Assembly (NCBI GenBank): GCA_049509915.1
Contig: JBEKZL010000178.1
Coordinates: forward strand, 1 to 15,795
DNA length: 15,795 bases
Direction: 5' to 3'
DNA from: JBEKYD01 sp049509915
GTDB taxonomy: Bacteria > Acidobacteriota > Terriglobia > Bryobacterales > Bryobacteraceae
In this document: piece by piece, positions 1-6,735 of the stretch
Position numbering within the stretch: the first letter of the stretch is position 1
Layout: every line of letters begins with the position of its first letter
Made by a program: the position numbers and the translations under genes
The notes under the pieces: model-generated
The model's input: only the letters and a program-made list of their open reading frames with translations
What the model was told of the DNA's origin: nothing
The model's database searches: none

Positions 1-158
1 GCCATCAGCACGCGTTCCGGGCCGTGAACCGGGCAGCGTTTCAAAAGGTAAACGCAGCCGTCTTCGAAAACGATCTTGCCTTCCGCGCGCCGGTAACAGG
101 TGGAGCAGATGGAAATGGCCGTGTCGTAAAACAGGTAGGGACGAACCCGGTCAGACAT
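1..158 (-). CDS. Radical SAM protein, Tes/Mss-like, N-terminal part (runs off the window)
   Basis: Only the first 52 codons are present. The start is the ATG at 158-156, and it overlaps the end of the upstream Lgt-like gene by 8 bp, so the two are probably translationally coupled. The visible protein has a Cys/His pattern at its N-terminus: C18-x2-C21, then C42-P-x-H45 (local context RCPVHGPERVLM). This 'CxxC ... KxCPxHG' opening is what I know from radical SAM proteins related to archaeal tetraether lipid synthase (Tes, MJ0619) and the bacterial membrane-spanning lipid synthase (Mss) group. The CxxxCxxC cluster motif of the SAM domain would lie outside the window, so the radical SAM call rests on this N-terminal block alone. 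Acidobacteria are known for membrane-spanning iso-diabolic acid lipids, which makes a lipid role plausible but unproven. Another radical SAM subfamily with the same N-terminal knuckle is possible. Confidence 0.7.
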   Translation of the reverse strand, partial: MSDRVRPYLFYDTAISICSTCYRRAEGKIVFEDGCVYLLKRCPVHGPERVLM

Positions 159-876
159 GGGCCACCGCGTTCTTGCAGGGGTTACGTTGCAGCATGCGCA
201 TCAGATCCTTTGTATACCAGAGCAGCGCCGCCAGCGAGCACCACTGCAAAGTGGTCAGTCCCAAAAAGCGTACGCCGGGCTTGAGAAAGTCGATCAGCAC
301 GCGCCACCCGCAATAGGCCAGCAGGAACACCCGAAATCGGTCGCCTTCGGCGAATCGCGGCGGTCCGATGCGCCCCAACGCCAGAGCCAGCAGCACCATG
401 GCGGCGCTCTCGTAGAGTTGCACCGGGTGGCGGCGAATGCCGTCGCCGAAATCGATACCCCACGGCAGGGCCGTCGCGACGCCGTGGGTATCGTCATGAA
501 CGCCTGCCAGCGCGCAGCCGATTCGCCCGATCGCGATGCCAACGGCGAGCGGCACGGCGAACAGATCCCCGGTCCGCCGGGTGACGCGAAGGCGGCGTTT
601 CATCCACTCTACCGCCAGCGTCCCGCCCAGGATCGCACCTACCACGGTCTTACCCCTCAGAAGGTATTCGAGATTGGTCCCGTTATGCAGCGTGCGAACG
701 GGATCTTCCGCCCAAAAAAGCACCTTCGAGCCAACGGCCGCCCCCGCAATGGCCGCCAGCACAACGCTCCACCGCGTGTGGGTATCGAGGAAATCGCCGC
801 CCCTCCGGCGCGCCGAAAGATAGAGCCGGAAGGCAACGAAGTAAGCGGCCGATTCGAACACCAGGTGCCAAAGCAC
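151..876 (-). CDS. Lgt-family (prolipoprotein diacylglyceryl transferase-like) membrane protein
   Basis: A 241-residue polytopic membrane protein if it starts at the GTG at 876-874. The open frame continues to 1143, but that part runs across hicB and reads as arginine-rich noise, so the short start is preferred. Lgt landmarks are in order: RGKTVVGAILGG (74-85), GRIGC (117-121), and HPVQLYE (150-156, Lgt HPTQLYE), followed by a C-terminal helix bundle. Classical Lgt transfers diacylglycerol from phosphatidylglycerol to the lipobox cysteine of pre-lipoproteins in the inner membrane. Its signature is GRxGNFxNxE; here the first Asn is Cys and the following positions read ALAGVHD, so the Asn/Glu positions are not kept. 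I therefore read it as a paralogue that may not be the housekeeping lipoprotein enzyme. It overlaps the radical SAM start by 8 bp and follows hicB by 80 bp. No clear Shine-Dalgarno precedes the GTG. Confidence 0.75.
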   Translation of the reverse strand: MLWHLVFESAAYFVAFRLYLSARRRGGDFLDTHTRWSVVLAAIAGAAVGSKVLFWAEDPVRTLHNGTNLEYLLRGKTVVGAILGGTLAVEWMKRRLRVTRRTGDLFAVPLAVGIAIGRIGCALAGVHDDTHGVATALPWGIDFGDGIRRHPVQLYESAAMVLLALALGRIGPPRFAEGDRFRVFLLAYCGWRVLIDFLKPGVRFLGLTTLQWCSLAALLWYTKDLMRMLQRNPCKNAVAHV

Positions 877-956
877 AATCAGTCTATTATCCGCCAGGGT
901 GGGGCATGCTGCAGCTTGCCCGCGGAGCCCGAAGGGAAGGTTCTCCGCGACGAGCG

Positions 957-1169
957 TCAGGCGAAGATCAAGCGCCGCCCCTTCGGCTCTGGGACAGGAT
1001 CGCCAAACTCCTTCGCGCTGTCGGTCCAGAGGCGAATAGCATCCTGTGCGTTGCCGAGGGCCGTTTCCTGGGTGGCGCCGTGGGCCATGCACCCGGGAAG
1101 CTCCGGAACCTCGCCGATGAACGCTTCGTCTTCGTCGCTCCAATCGATGATGACTTCGTATTTGATCAT
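957..1169 (-). CDS. hicB: HicB-family antitoxin
   Basis: A 70-residue protein with the HicB partial RNase-H-like fold: MIKYEVIIDWSDEDEAF, then GEVPELPGCMAHGATQETAL, then a helix ending in LWTDSAKEFGDPVPEP. The 'ELPGC..HG.T..EAL.NA..A' block is the family's hallmark. Its length fits the short antitoxin form, which lacks a C-terminal DNA-binding domain. HicB binds and blocks the HicA mRNA interferase and usually represses its own operon. The ATG at 1169 overlaps the TGA of the upstream hicA frame as ATGA, the standard coupling for hicAB. The antitoxin frame is intact, while the toxin frame is interrupted (see hicA). The family call is firm; whether it still has a partner to neutralise is open. 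Confidence 0.85.
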   Translation of the reverse strand: MIKYEVIIDWSDEDEAFIGEVPELPGCMAHGATQETALGNAQDAIRLWTDSAKEFGDPVPEPKGRRLIFA

Positions 1170-1424
1170 GGTCTCGGACCCAACTTAGCTTTCAGAATCA
1201 CGGACCGCACCTGCTTCACTTGGTACGGCTTGGCCTGCGCACGGGCTCTCTGCAGGTTGATCCTATCCTCGACACCGCTTGTCCGGAATAAATGGTGGCT
1301 GCCCCTCTCGCGCTTCTCGAAACCCAGGCTCTAAAGCAACTGGCACAAATCGTCGAAACGAATGGCCGCATCGGCAGCGCCGCTGAGAAGCAGCCTCAAG
1401 TCTTTTCGGCGCCCATATCGACAT
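1166..1424 (-). pseudogene. hicA: HicA mRNA interferase toxin, interrupted by an in-frame TAG
   Basis: Reading the minus strand in one frame gives LLLSGAADAAIRFDDLCQLL, a TAG at 1333-1331, then SLGFEKRERGSHHLFR and, near the end, INLQRARAQAKPYQVKQVR before the TGA at 1168-1166. This is the HicA fold from end to end: a double-stranded RNA-binding-like domain with the GSHH motif that carries the catalytic histidine, and the 'AKPYQVKQVR' C-terminus typical of this subgroup. The stop sits where an ordinary residue (often Arg or Glu) is expected, and the frame is undisturbed on both sides. The start also looks damaged: no in-frame ATG is present, and the nearest ATGs (1424 and 1416) are in other frames, so a one-base change near the start is likely too. 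TAG readthrough or an internal start is possible but would yield a toxin lacking its first helix. Confidence 0.75.
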
Positions 1425-1516
1425 TCTACGCCCAACCCGATTTCCGTCCACATACCATCCCGCTGGAACTTCCCCCCCGCCATTTGCGTTAATAAAGGAG
1501 ACGGAGGGCCGTCCTC

Positions 1517-2455
1517 ATGGTTATGACATCGCGAATTCTTACTGCAATGGCGCTGGCTGCTGGGTTTTGCCCCACTCTGCCGGCAGTCGATCCCCGGCTT
1601 CTGAACCTGGTCATGCCCGATGCCGTGGTTCTGGCGGGTGTGAACGTTACCCAGGCCGAAACCACTCCCTTTGGCCAGTACGTTCTCGGACAACTGGCGA
1701 CCAACGATGCGCAAATGCAGCAACTGGTCAACCTCACCGGTTTCGATCCGCGCAAGGATGTCAACGAGTTGCTGGTGGCCTCGAACGGTGCCGCCAAAGC
1801 CGGGCTGGCGCTGGCCACCGGAACCTTCGACGCCTCCACCATCACCGCCTTTGCAACCGCGCACGGAGCGGCGACCGAAACCTATAACGGCGTCACCATT
1901 CTCGAAGATCCCAAACAAACGCACGGCATTGCCTTTCTGAGCGGGGCCGTAGTCGCCGCCGGAGACTTGGCGGACGTAAAGGCGGCGATCGATCGGGTGA
2001 ACGCGGCTTCCGTCTTGCCGGCCGCCCTGGTAACTCAGGCCAACCAATTGAGCGGTGCCAACGATGCCTGGTTCATCTGCACCGTGCCCCCCGCCTCGCT
2101 GCATCCGGCTGGTACGGCAACCGGAACCGCCGCCGGCCTCGAAAATGCCGCGAAATCGATCCAGTCCGTTTTCGGCGGCGTCACGTTTGGAACCGTGGTG
2201 ACGGCCGGCGTGACTGCCCAGGCCGATAACGCCCAGGACGCCAGCACTCTGGCAAGCCTGCTGCAACTGCTGGTCAATATGGCCCAAATGCAATCCACCA
2301 CCAACACCTCGGCTGCCACGCTGGCCTCCGGCCTGACGATCAAGACATCCGGCGCCACGCTGGTCCTCACCCTCAGCCTGCCCGAATCCCAGTTTCAGCA
2401 ATTGCTCGCCCCCGGTTCGAGCGGTTCCAAGCACCGCGCCGTGCGCAAGATGTAA
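1517..2455 (+). CDS. Secreted protein of unknown function with N-terminal signal peptide
   Basis: 312 residues. The N-terminus MVMTSRILTAMALAAGF followed by a short hydrophobic stretch is a signal peptide, probably cleaved near residues 20-25, so the protein should be exported. A GGAGGG ribosome binding site at 1503-1508, 8 bases before the ATG, supports this start. The mature part opens with LLNLVMPDAVVLAGVNV and PFGQYVLGQ, and is rich in Ala, Thr, Gln and Asn with repeated amphipathic helices. I recall the 'LVMPDAxVLAGVNV' opening from acidobacterial hypothetical secreted proteins resembling DUF3352, but I cannot verify membership. There are no cysteine pairs suggesting disulfides, no lipobox and no C-terminal anchor. 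It stands alone, divergent from hicAB and followed by decayed mobile DNA. The function is not recognised. Confidence 0.75.
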   Translation: MVMTSRILTAMALAAGFCPTLPAVDPRLLNLVMPDAVVLAGVNVTQAETTPFGQYVLGQLATNDAQMQQLVNLTGFDPRKDVNELLVASNGAAKAGLALATGTFDASTITAFATAHGAATETYNGVTILEDPKQTHGIAFLSGAVVAAGDLADVKAAIDRVNAASVLPAALVTQANQLSGANDAWFICTVPPASLHPAGTATGTAAGLENAAKSIQSVFGGVTFGTVVTAGVTAQADNAQDASTLASLLQLLVNMAQMQSTTNTSAATLASGLTIKTSGATLVLTLSLPESQFQQLLAPGSSGSKHRAVRKM

Positions 2456-2540
2456 GCGTCTGGCGGAGCAGTCGTTTTCGCCGGGTGCTTAACCACGGTC
2501 GCGGTTGCGAGTGCCGCGTGTTTTCATTCACCGACCAAGC

Positions 2541-2624
2541 CGTAGAGTAGGAGAGAAGGCGACGCGTTGCGCGACCCACTCTCCCCTCGTCGAACCGGAG
2601 ATGCAGATTTCCCACGTCCGGCTT
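2541..2624 (-). mobile_element. Group II intron 3' end relic (domains V and VI)
   Basis: On the minus strand, 2624-2592 reads as a 33-nt hairpin that aligns base for base with the usual bacterial domain V (GAGCCGG...GAAA...CCGGTTC form). It keeps the AGC catalytic triad (AAGCCGG), a GAAA loop and the closing CCGGTTC. The first G is A here, and several inner pairs are wobbles or mismatches. A short linker (GACGAG) follows, then a second stem pairing GGAGAG with CTCTCC (2550-2555 on plus) around a GC-rich hairpin, ending in TACTCTACG, as expected for domain VI and the intron 3' end. No reverse transcriptase lies upstream of it on the minus strand: about 10 bases beyond domain V an unrelated reading frame begins. 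This is therefore a 5'-truncated, inactive copy. Recognition is by eye only. Confidence 0.55.
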
Positions 2625-2629
2625 CGGGC

Positions 2630-2984
2630 CGGGAGCAATCTGCAGAAGAAGTCTACCGCTTGTTTTGCGCGGCGGCGCGTCAGCACCGGCCGCTGGCCGC
2701 TCTGTACCATGGCACGCGGAGGCTCTTGTGTCCCCACGTGCTCGGCTACAACCAGCCGGGTGAGTTTCGAGTGTTCTGTTATCAATACGGGGCGCAACCA
2801 AGAGCGGACCATTGCCGGTTCGCGGTGAGGGCATTTGACCCTGCCTGTCGCTGAAGAAACTCTTACGCGTGAAACTGTCGGGTAGTCCCTGGGAACCGAG
2901 CTCCACGCTCTTCAACGTTGTGTGGAGCATATCGAGGTAGATGCCGACGATTTTCCCGGCGCCGATCCGCAGAATGGACAGTGA
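2630..2984 (+). pseudogene. Decayed small WYL-like gene
   Basis: One frame gives SAEEVYRLFCAAARQHRPLA, then LYHGTRRLLCPHVLGYN, then EFRVFCYQYG. This resembles a family of small (about 110-residue) WYL-like proteins built on 'I..ai..rr.l.f.Y.G..R...PH.LG.....v...yQ.gG'. After about 2830 the frame no longer fits, and a matching C-terminus appears in another frame (LTLPVAEETLTRETVG, a TAG, then TELHALQRCVEHIEVDADDF to the TGA at 2982-2984). At least one frameshift and one stop thus separate the two halves. The 5' end is missing where the intron relic begins. The 3' end overlaps the antisense transposase tail by about 25 bases. The N-terminal resemblance is reasonable; joining the C-terminal piece to the same gene is inference. 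Confidence 0.4.
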
Positions 2985-3565
2985 GGTAGTTGCTGAAGCA
3001 ACTGGCGCGCGATCACGATGTGGAGCGTGGCGACCGAGTGCAGATTATGTCGTTCGGGACGGACGCGGCGATCCTCGCGGACGGAAGTCCGGCGGCAGTT
3101 CCGGCGCTGATAGTCCAACACGGCCGAGGCGGGCAGAGGGGGAAAAACGGTTCCGCTGCGCCATCGGGAACCCATACGCAGCGATACATAGAGTGGCGTG
3201 GTGGTGAAAGCCGCGCCAACTCCGGCCTTCATAGTGTCCTAATCCCAACTCCTGTTTGACTTCCTCATAGTCGCGTTCGATGACCCCGCGATGTTTGGCC
3301 AGCTTTGCCAGAGACTTCAGAGAGGTTGTGGCGGGTAAGTTGGACAGCCAGTATTTAGTAGGTTCCGACGCTTCCTTCGGCCATTCAATTAACAGCCATT
3401 CTTCCGAGCACGGTTCGGTGCGTTTTTCGTCGCGATGGGCAGGTCGTACACGCACAGCGGCAAAACGAGAGCGTAGAGTTCCCTGACTGCCCGGCCGCCA
3501 GCCAATGTCCTTCCAAGCCGAAGACGGCAGACCAATGTGGCATTGGCGTCCTGTTTGGAATCCGC
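2960..3565 (-). pseudogene. IS701-type DDE transposase remnant, frameshifted, N-terminal half missing
   Basis: The minus strand from about 3565 to 3045 reads GLPSSAWKDIGW, RFAAVRVRPAHRDEKRTEP, EEWLLIEWPKEASEPTKYWL, and then IERDYEEVKQELGLGHYEGR, RGFHHHATLCIAAYGF and PPDFRPRGSP. These are the C-terminal landmarks of IS701/IS4-like DDE transposases, and the ERDYEEVKQELG block carries the last acidic catalytic residue. The frame closes at 3045, but the usual C-terminus continues in another frame as RHNLHSVATLHIVIARQLLQ followed by LPHCPFCG down to about 2960, so a frameshift lies near 3050. The first half, with the two catalytic aspartates, is not found upstream; beyond 3565 the DNA changes composition. 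I could not identify the terminal inverted repeats. The element is dead. Confidence 0.75.
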
Positions 3566-4027
3566 ACACACGCCAGCGCTGTCGCCGCCGCAGTGCCCAC
3601 TCCACATGTGTCCCACACCACACAGATGGCTCCCCAACGGCCTTCCACATGCCCCGTTCCTCCTTATCCTCCTTGTTTCCACCTGCCCCAAAACCCTCAC
3701 CACCCACCGACAAACGCCCCAGCGCCTATCCGACAAGCGCCTACTTTTCTTCCCGCCACCCAAGCTCCGCATCCCGCGATCGAACAAAACCCATTAAACT
3801 AAAGACCTGCCCCGGCTCCACGGTTTATATCACTGCACGGTTTCATCACTTTCAAGGCCACCAGCCTTCATGCCCTTCTTCAGCGTCGAGGGCCGCGAAA
3901 CCAGCGAAACCTTTCTCGGTCAGGTCGACCCAATCCAAAGCGAGTGCAGTTTTTTCATTGGTGGGCAGGCAGTTCCGCCGCCGGTTCCGCCTGCGCCCGC
4001 ATTGCGGCGAGTTTTCTGCACAGCTTC
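3566..4027. other. Gene-free stretch between the transposase relic and gmd
   Basis: I find no convincing gene here. Between about 3590 and 3800 the plus strand is unusually poor in G and rich in C and A, unlike the balanced GC-rich neighbours, and the open frames that cross it give low-complexity Pro/Thr/His-rich translations. From about 3840 to 4027 normal composition returns. On the minus strand, a short open stretch reads ALDWVDLTEKGFAGFAALDA before a stop near 3868, but it matches nothing I know. This is probably an insertion scar or old mobile DNA lying downstream of gmd. Confidence 0.4.
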
Positions 4028-5041
4028 TTACGGTCGCGGCTCTGACTGGGGCATTTCACCGATTTCGACGCCCAGCGCGCGGCAATCGCTGGCCACCATC
4101 TCGCGCACAATTCCTTCAAATCCGGTCTGAAATCTCCAGCCGAAGACGCGTCGCGCTTTGGAAGCGTCGCCCTGCAGAATGTTCACTTCCGCCGGGCGAT
4201 ACAACTCCGGATCAGTGGTCACATATTTCCGGTAATCCAGACCGGCGCGGCAGAAAGCCAACTCGACGAACTCGCGGACGGAATGGGTTTCGCCGGTGGC
4301 GACGACATAATCGTCGGGTTCGGGCTGCTGCAACATTTGCCACATTGCCCGGACATACTCCTTGGCGTGGCCCCAGTCGCGCTTAGCGTCGAGGTTGCCC
4401 AGGCGCAATTCGCCGGCTTTGCCCGCCGCAATCCGCGCCGCGCCGGAGGTAATCTTGCGGGTGACGAATTCGTAGCCGCGCCGCGGGGATTCGTGGTTGA
4501 ACATGATGCCGCTCGAAGCGTGCATGCCATAAGCTTCGCGATAATTCCGCGTCAGCTCGAATCCCGCCACCTTGCTGATTCCGTAAGTGGAGCGAGGGTG
4601 AAACGGAGTACGCTCATTCTGTGGAACGTGCTCGGCCTTGCCAAACATCTCGCTCGATCCGGAAAAATAGAAGTGGCAGCGGGGAGCCAGGTTCTTGAGT
4701 GTGGACAGCAGGTAATGAGTGCCGTTGATATTGGTCTGCAGGGTAGAGAATTCGTCGTCGAACGAATAACTGACGAAACTCTGGGCGGCCAAGTGATAGC
4801 ATTCGTCGGGACGCACTTTGTCGACCACCTGGTGCAGGCTGGCGTAGCTTTCGAGCGAGGCCGCGTGTAGCTGGACGCGCGCGCGAATGCCGGCGAGCCG
4901 GCGGAGGCGGTTCTCCGGATCCTCGATCGCCACGCGGCGCACAATGCCGTGTACCTCGTAACCCTTGTCGAGTAGGAGCTCCGAGAGGTAAGAGCCATCC
5001 TGCCCGGTGATGCCGGTAATCAGAGCGCGTTTCGCCGCCAT
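4028..5041 (-). CDS. gmd: GDP-mannose 4,6-dehydratase
   Basis: 337 residues, full length for the family. Gmd converts GDP-D-mannose to GDP-4-keto-6-deoxy-D-mannose with bound NADP, the first step to GDP-L-fucose, GDP-D-rhamnose and related sugars for surface polysaccharides. It is an extended short-chain dehydrogenase with a Rossmann motif TGITGQDG (9-16), the conserved SGSSEMFG (127-134) carrying catalytic Ser/Glu positions, Tyr153 and Lys157 in STYGISK, the FNHESPRRG loop (181-189), and RDWGHAKEYV (221-230) for substrate and tetramer contacts. All key residues are present and the frame is clean. The ATG at 5041 gives the expected MAAKRALITGITGQDG start; no strong ribosome site precedes it. 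No partner such as fcl or rmd lies beside it, so its product probably feeds an enzyme encoded elsewhere. Confidence 0.95.
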   Translation of the reverse strand: MAAKRALITGITGQDGSYLSELLLDKGYEVHGIVRRVAIEDPENRLRRLAGIRARVQLHAASLESYASLHQVVDKVRPDECYHLAAQSFVSYSFDDEFSTLQTNINGTHYLLSTLKNLAPRCHFYFSGSSEMFGKAEHVPQNERTPFHPRSTYGISKVAGFELTRNYREAYGMHASSGIMFNHESPRRGYEFVTRKITSGAARIAAGKAGELRLGNLDAKRDWGHAKEYVRAMWQMLQQPEPDDYVVATGETHSVREFVELAFCRAGLDYRKYVTTDPELYRPAEVNILQGDASKARRVFGWRFQTGFEGIVREMVASDCRALGVEIGEMPQSEPRP

Positions 5042-5194
5042 GCGCTATTGATGGTAGCATCACGGGCCGGTTATGGAACATGCGTGTCGATGGCGGCGAA
5101 AAACTGGGCCATTTTGGCGGGAAGAGGGCCAGCATGTGGGTTACGCCTCGGCCTTCGGCAAGCCTGAAAACGACCGACGCGGCGGCCGGCGGGC

Positions 5195-5385
5195 TTACTT
5201 GGAGTCTTTATTTGCGGCTTCGGCTTCCGCAGCTCGTTGAGCCAGCCGGGCGCGGTAGGATTTGCCGGTGACTTTCAGGACAATAGCTCGCGACGCGAAC
5301 TGCAGCCGCCGGTTCGCCTCCGCCAACCGGAACTGAATGAACTCGCCACCAACCCGCTCTCGCTGGCTGGTTTCAGCGCATCGAC
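5195..5385 (-). pseudogene. C-terminal end of an unrecognised gene, fused behind the RND fragment
   Basis: On the minus strand an open stretch ending at the TAA at 5197-5195 reads RVGGEFIQFRLAEANRRLQF, then SRAIVLKVTGKSYRARLAQR and a tail rich in Ala/Glu/Lys (AAEAEAANKDSK). The charged, helical, coding-like composition and G/C-rich third positions suggest a real protein C-terminus rather than chance. It is in a different frame from the RND fragment, which overlaps it, and no start codon suits it. The join lies near 5370-5385, where RND similarity ends. I do not recognise the family. It is best explained as the end of another gene brought against the pump fragment by a deletion or insertion. 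Confidence 0.35.
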
Positions 5386-6039
5386 CAGTTGTGGACTGCT
5401 GTTCACACGAGCCAGATACTCGCGCTTGTCCACCTTGACCGTGCCCGCCGGAAGAATGAGATTCTGCAGGTTCAGTGCCTGGGTGACGTCGGTGGCGGAT
5501 AACTGTTTGGCGTAGAGCTTGTCGGGATTGAGGTCCATAACCGTGGGCGACTTACCCCTGTAGGGTAACGGAATCGAAGCGCCGTGCACCGTCGCAAGCT
5601 GCGTGCGCACGAAATTCTGGCCAAGGTCGTAGAGATCCGTTTCCGTCAGCGTTGGACTACTCAGGCCTAACTGCAGAATGGGAACGCTGGCGGCATAGTA
5701 TTTCAGAATATTGGGAGGGAAGATTCCGGGCGGCAGCACCCGCAGGATGGTTTGCACGGCAGTCACCCGGGCCAGCGCAAGCTCGACTTTCACATTCGGC
5801 TGAGAGTACAGCTTCGTGATGGAAACAGCGTTGTAGGATTGGGATTCGATGTGCTCGATATCGTGTACCGTCGTGGTCATGGCGCGCTCCGAGACGGTGA
5901 CGATGGGTTTTTCCACTTCATCCGGCGAGATACAGGTGAATGAACATACAACGCTGACGACGGGAATGTTGATATAAGGGAAAATGTCGGTGGGAGTCGT
6001 AACAATAGATACGCCCATTAAGGCGATTAGGAGCGCCAT
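5275..6039 (-). pseudogene. RND efflux pump permease (AcrB type), N-terminal fragment
   Basis: The frame opens with the first transmembrane helix (MALLIALMGVSIVTTPTDIF) and continues through family blocks PYINIPVVSVV, IVTVSERAMTTTVHDIEHIE, VLPPGIFPPNILKYYAASVP, ILQLGLSSPTLTE, DLYDLGQNFVRTQLATVHGA and LNLQNLILPAGTVKV. These match the start of AcrB/MexB-like drug-efflux permeases, which run to about 1,040 residues. Homology also extends upstream of the ATG to 6084 (WIVRLALRRPYALVV), where a TAG at 6099-6097 blocks the frame and no usual start codon remains. After VNSSPQLVDALK, near 5370, the family sequence stops and an unrelated arginine/serine-rich tail follows. About three quarters of the pump is therefore missing and the natural start is gone. 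No periplasmic adaptor or TolC gene is nearby. Confidence 0.8.
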
Positions 6040-6309
6040 AACTACGAGAGCGTATGGCCTCCTAAGCGCGAGCCGGACGATCCACCCGAGCGTAATCTAA
6101 CCCAGCCTACCGGCGGAAGCAAGAGTAGTTCGAGTCAGCTCAGGTTAAACGGCACGATTAGGGAAGCGCTCGTGGGCCAGGCGGCCGCGACTCTGACTCA
6201 GCGAGACAGCGCCGTGCCTCGCAGTCTGAGCCGAGCCGGTTCCAGCCGTTGATGCGACGATGGCCGAGGGCGGGTTCACCAGTTCCTCTTCGGGGAACCG
6301 CGTTTCCCG

Positions 6310-6735
6310 GTGTCCGGTCGACATGTATCCATGATGATGATGATGATGGTGGACGGGTCCGCTTGCAGCCTTTCGCAACTCGAGTTGCTCAAAGCCGCCT
6401 CTGAACTCGCCGCGGGCACCCTGGATCGGTCCGGCTACCTGCAGGCCTGCTGCGGCGATTTGCGCGAACAGATGGAGGTTCGGGCGGCGGCGATCGCCCT
6501 CGGCGGCGCCGTCTGGCGGAGCGGGATCGAAAAGGAGGAGGCTGAGCGTTACCAGCCGCTGTTCGAGTGTTTCCAGGCGGTGAGCGAGCCCTCGCTCTTG
6601 GCACATCCCGTGGCGTCCGGTTGCGTGTATCTGCTGGAACGAGTGGACGGCGCGGCGAAGAATTCACCCTCATTCTCCCCGACGCCTCGCTCGAGGTCAC
6701 CATCGCGCGTGCCGAGCGGATTTGCGCGGAAGTAA
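6310..6735 (+). pseudogene. Unrecognised coding-like segment, possibly the N-terminus of a broken GGDEF gene
   Basis: The open frame contains six consecutive ATG codons, then VDGSACSLSQLELLKAASEL, LDRSGYLQACCGDLREQMEV, and RYQPLFECFQAVSEPSLLAH. From about 6350 to 6640 the codons end mostly in G or C and the translation is helical and ordinary, so this piece looks genuinely coding. From about 6645 the same DNA encodes the GGDEF tail in a different frame, so the last 30 residues of this ORF (NSPSFSPTPRSRSP...) are out of register and meaningless. One reading is a sensor-GGDEF gene that lost its middle. I do not recognise the N-terminal domain. Confidence 0.35.
6331..6348 (+). repeat. Trinucleotide microsatellite (ATG)6
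   Basis: Six perfect ATG units, followed by GTG. On the plus strand they encode a run of six Met at or near the start of the 6310 frame; on the minus strand the run encodes His. Such a repeat can gain or lose units by slippage. Because the unit is three bases, changes would alter Met count and start spacing but not the frame. Confidence 0.9.

Noticed and set aside
877..1143. N-terminal extension of the Lgt-like frame
   Set aside because: It is the antisense-frame shadow of hicB, arginine-rich and without family similarity; the Lgt-like sequence begins near 876.
1331..2434. 367-residue minus-strand open frame opposite the secreted-protein gene
   Set aside because: Gly/Arg/Gln-rich translation is an antisense shadow of the plus-strand gene; only its last 24 residues are meaningful, as the start of hicA.
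6145..6606. 153-residue minus-strand frame with a seven-His run
   Set aside because: The histidines are only the reverse of the (ATG)6 repeat; the plus-strand frame has better codon use and no family fits the minus frame.
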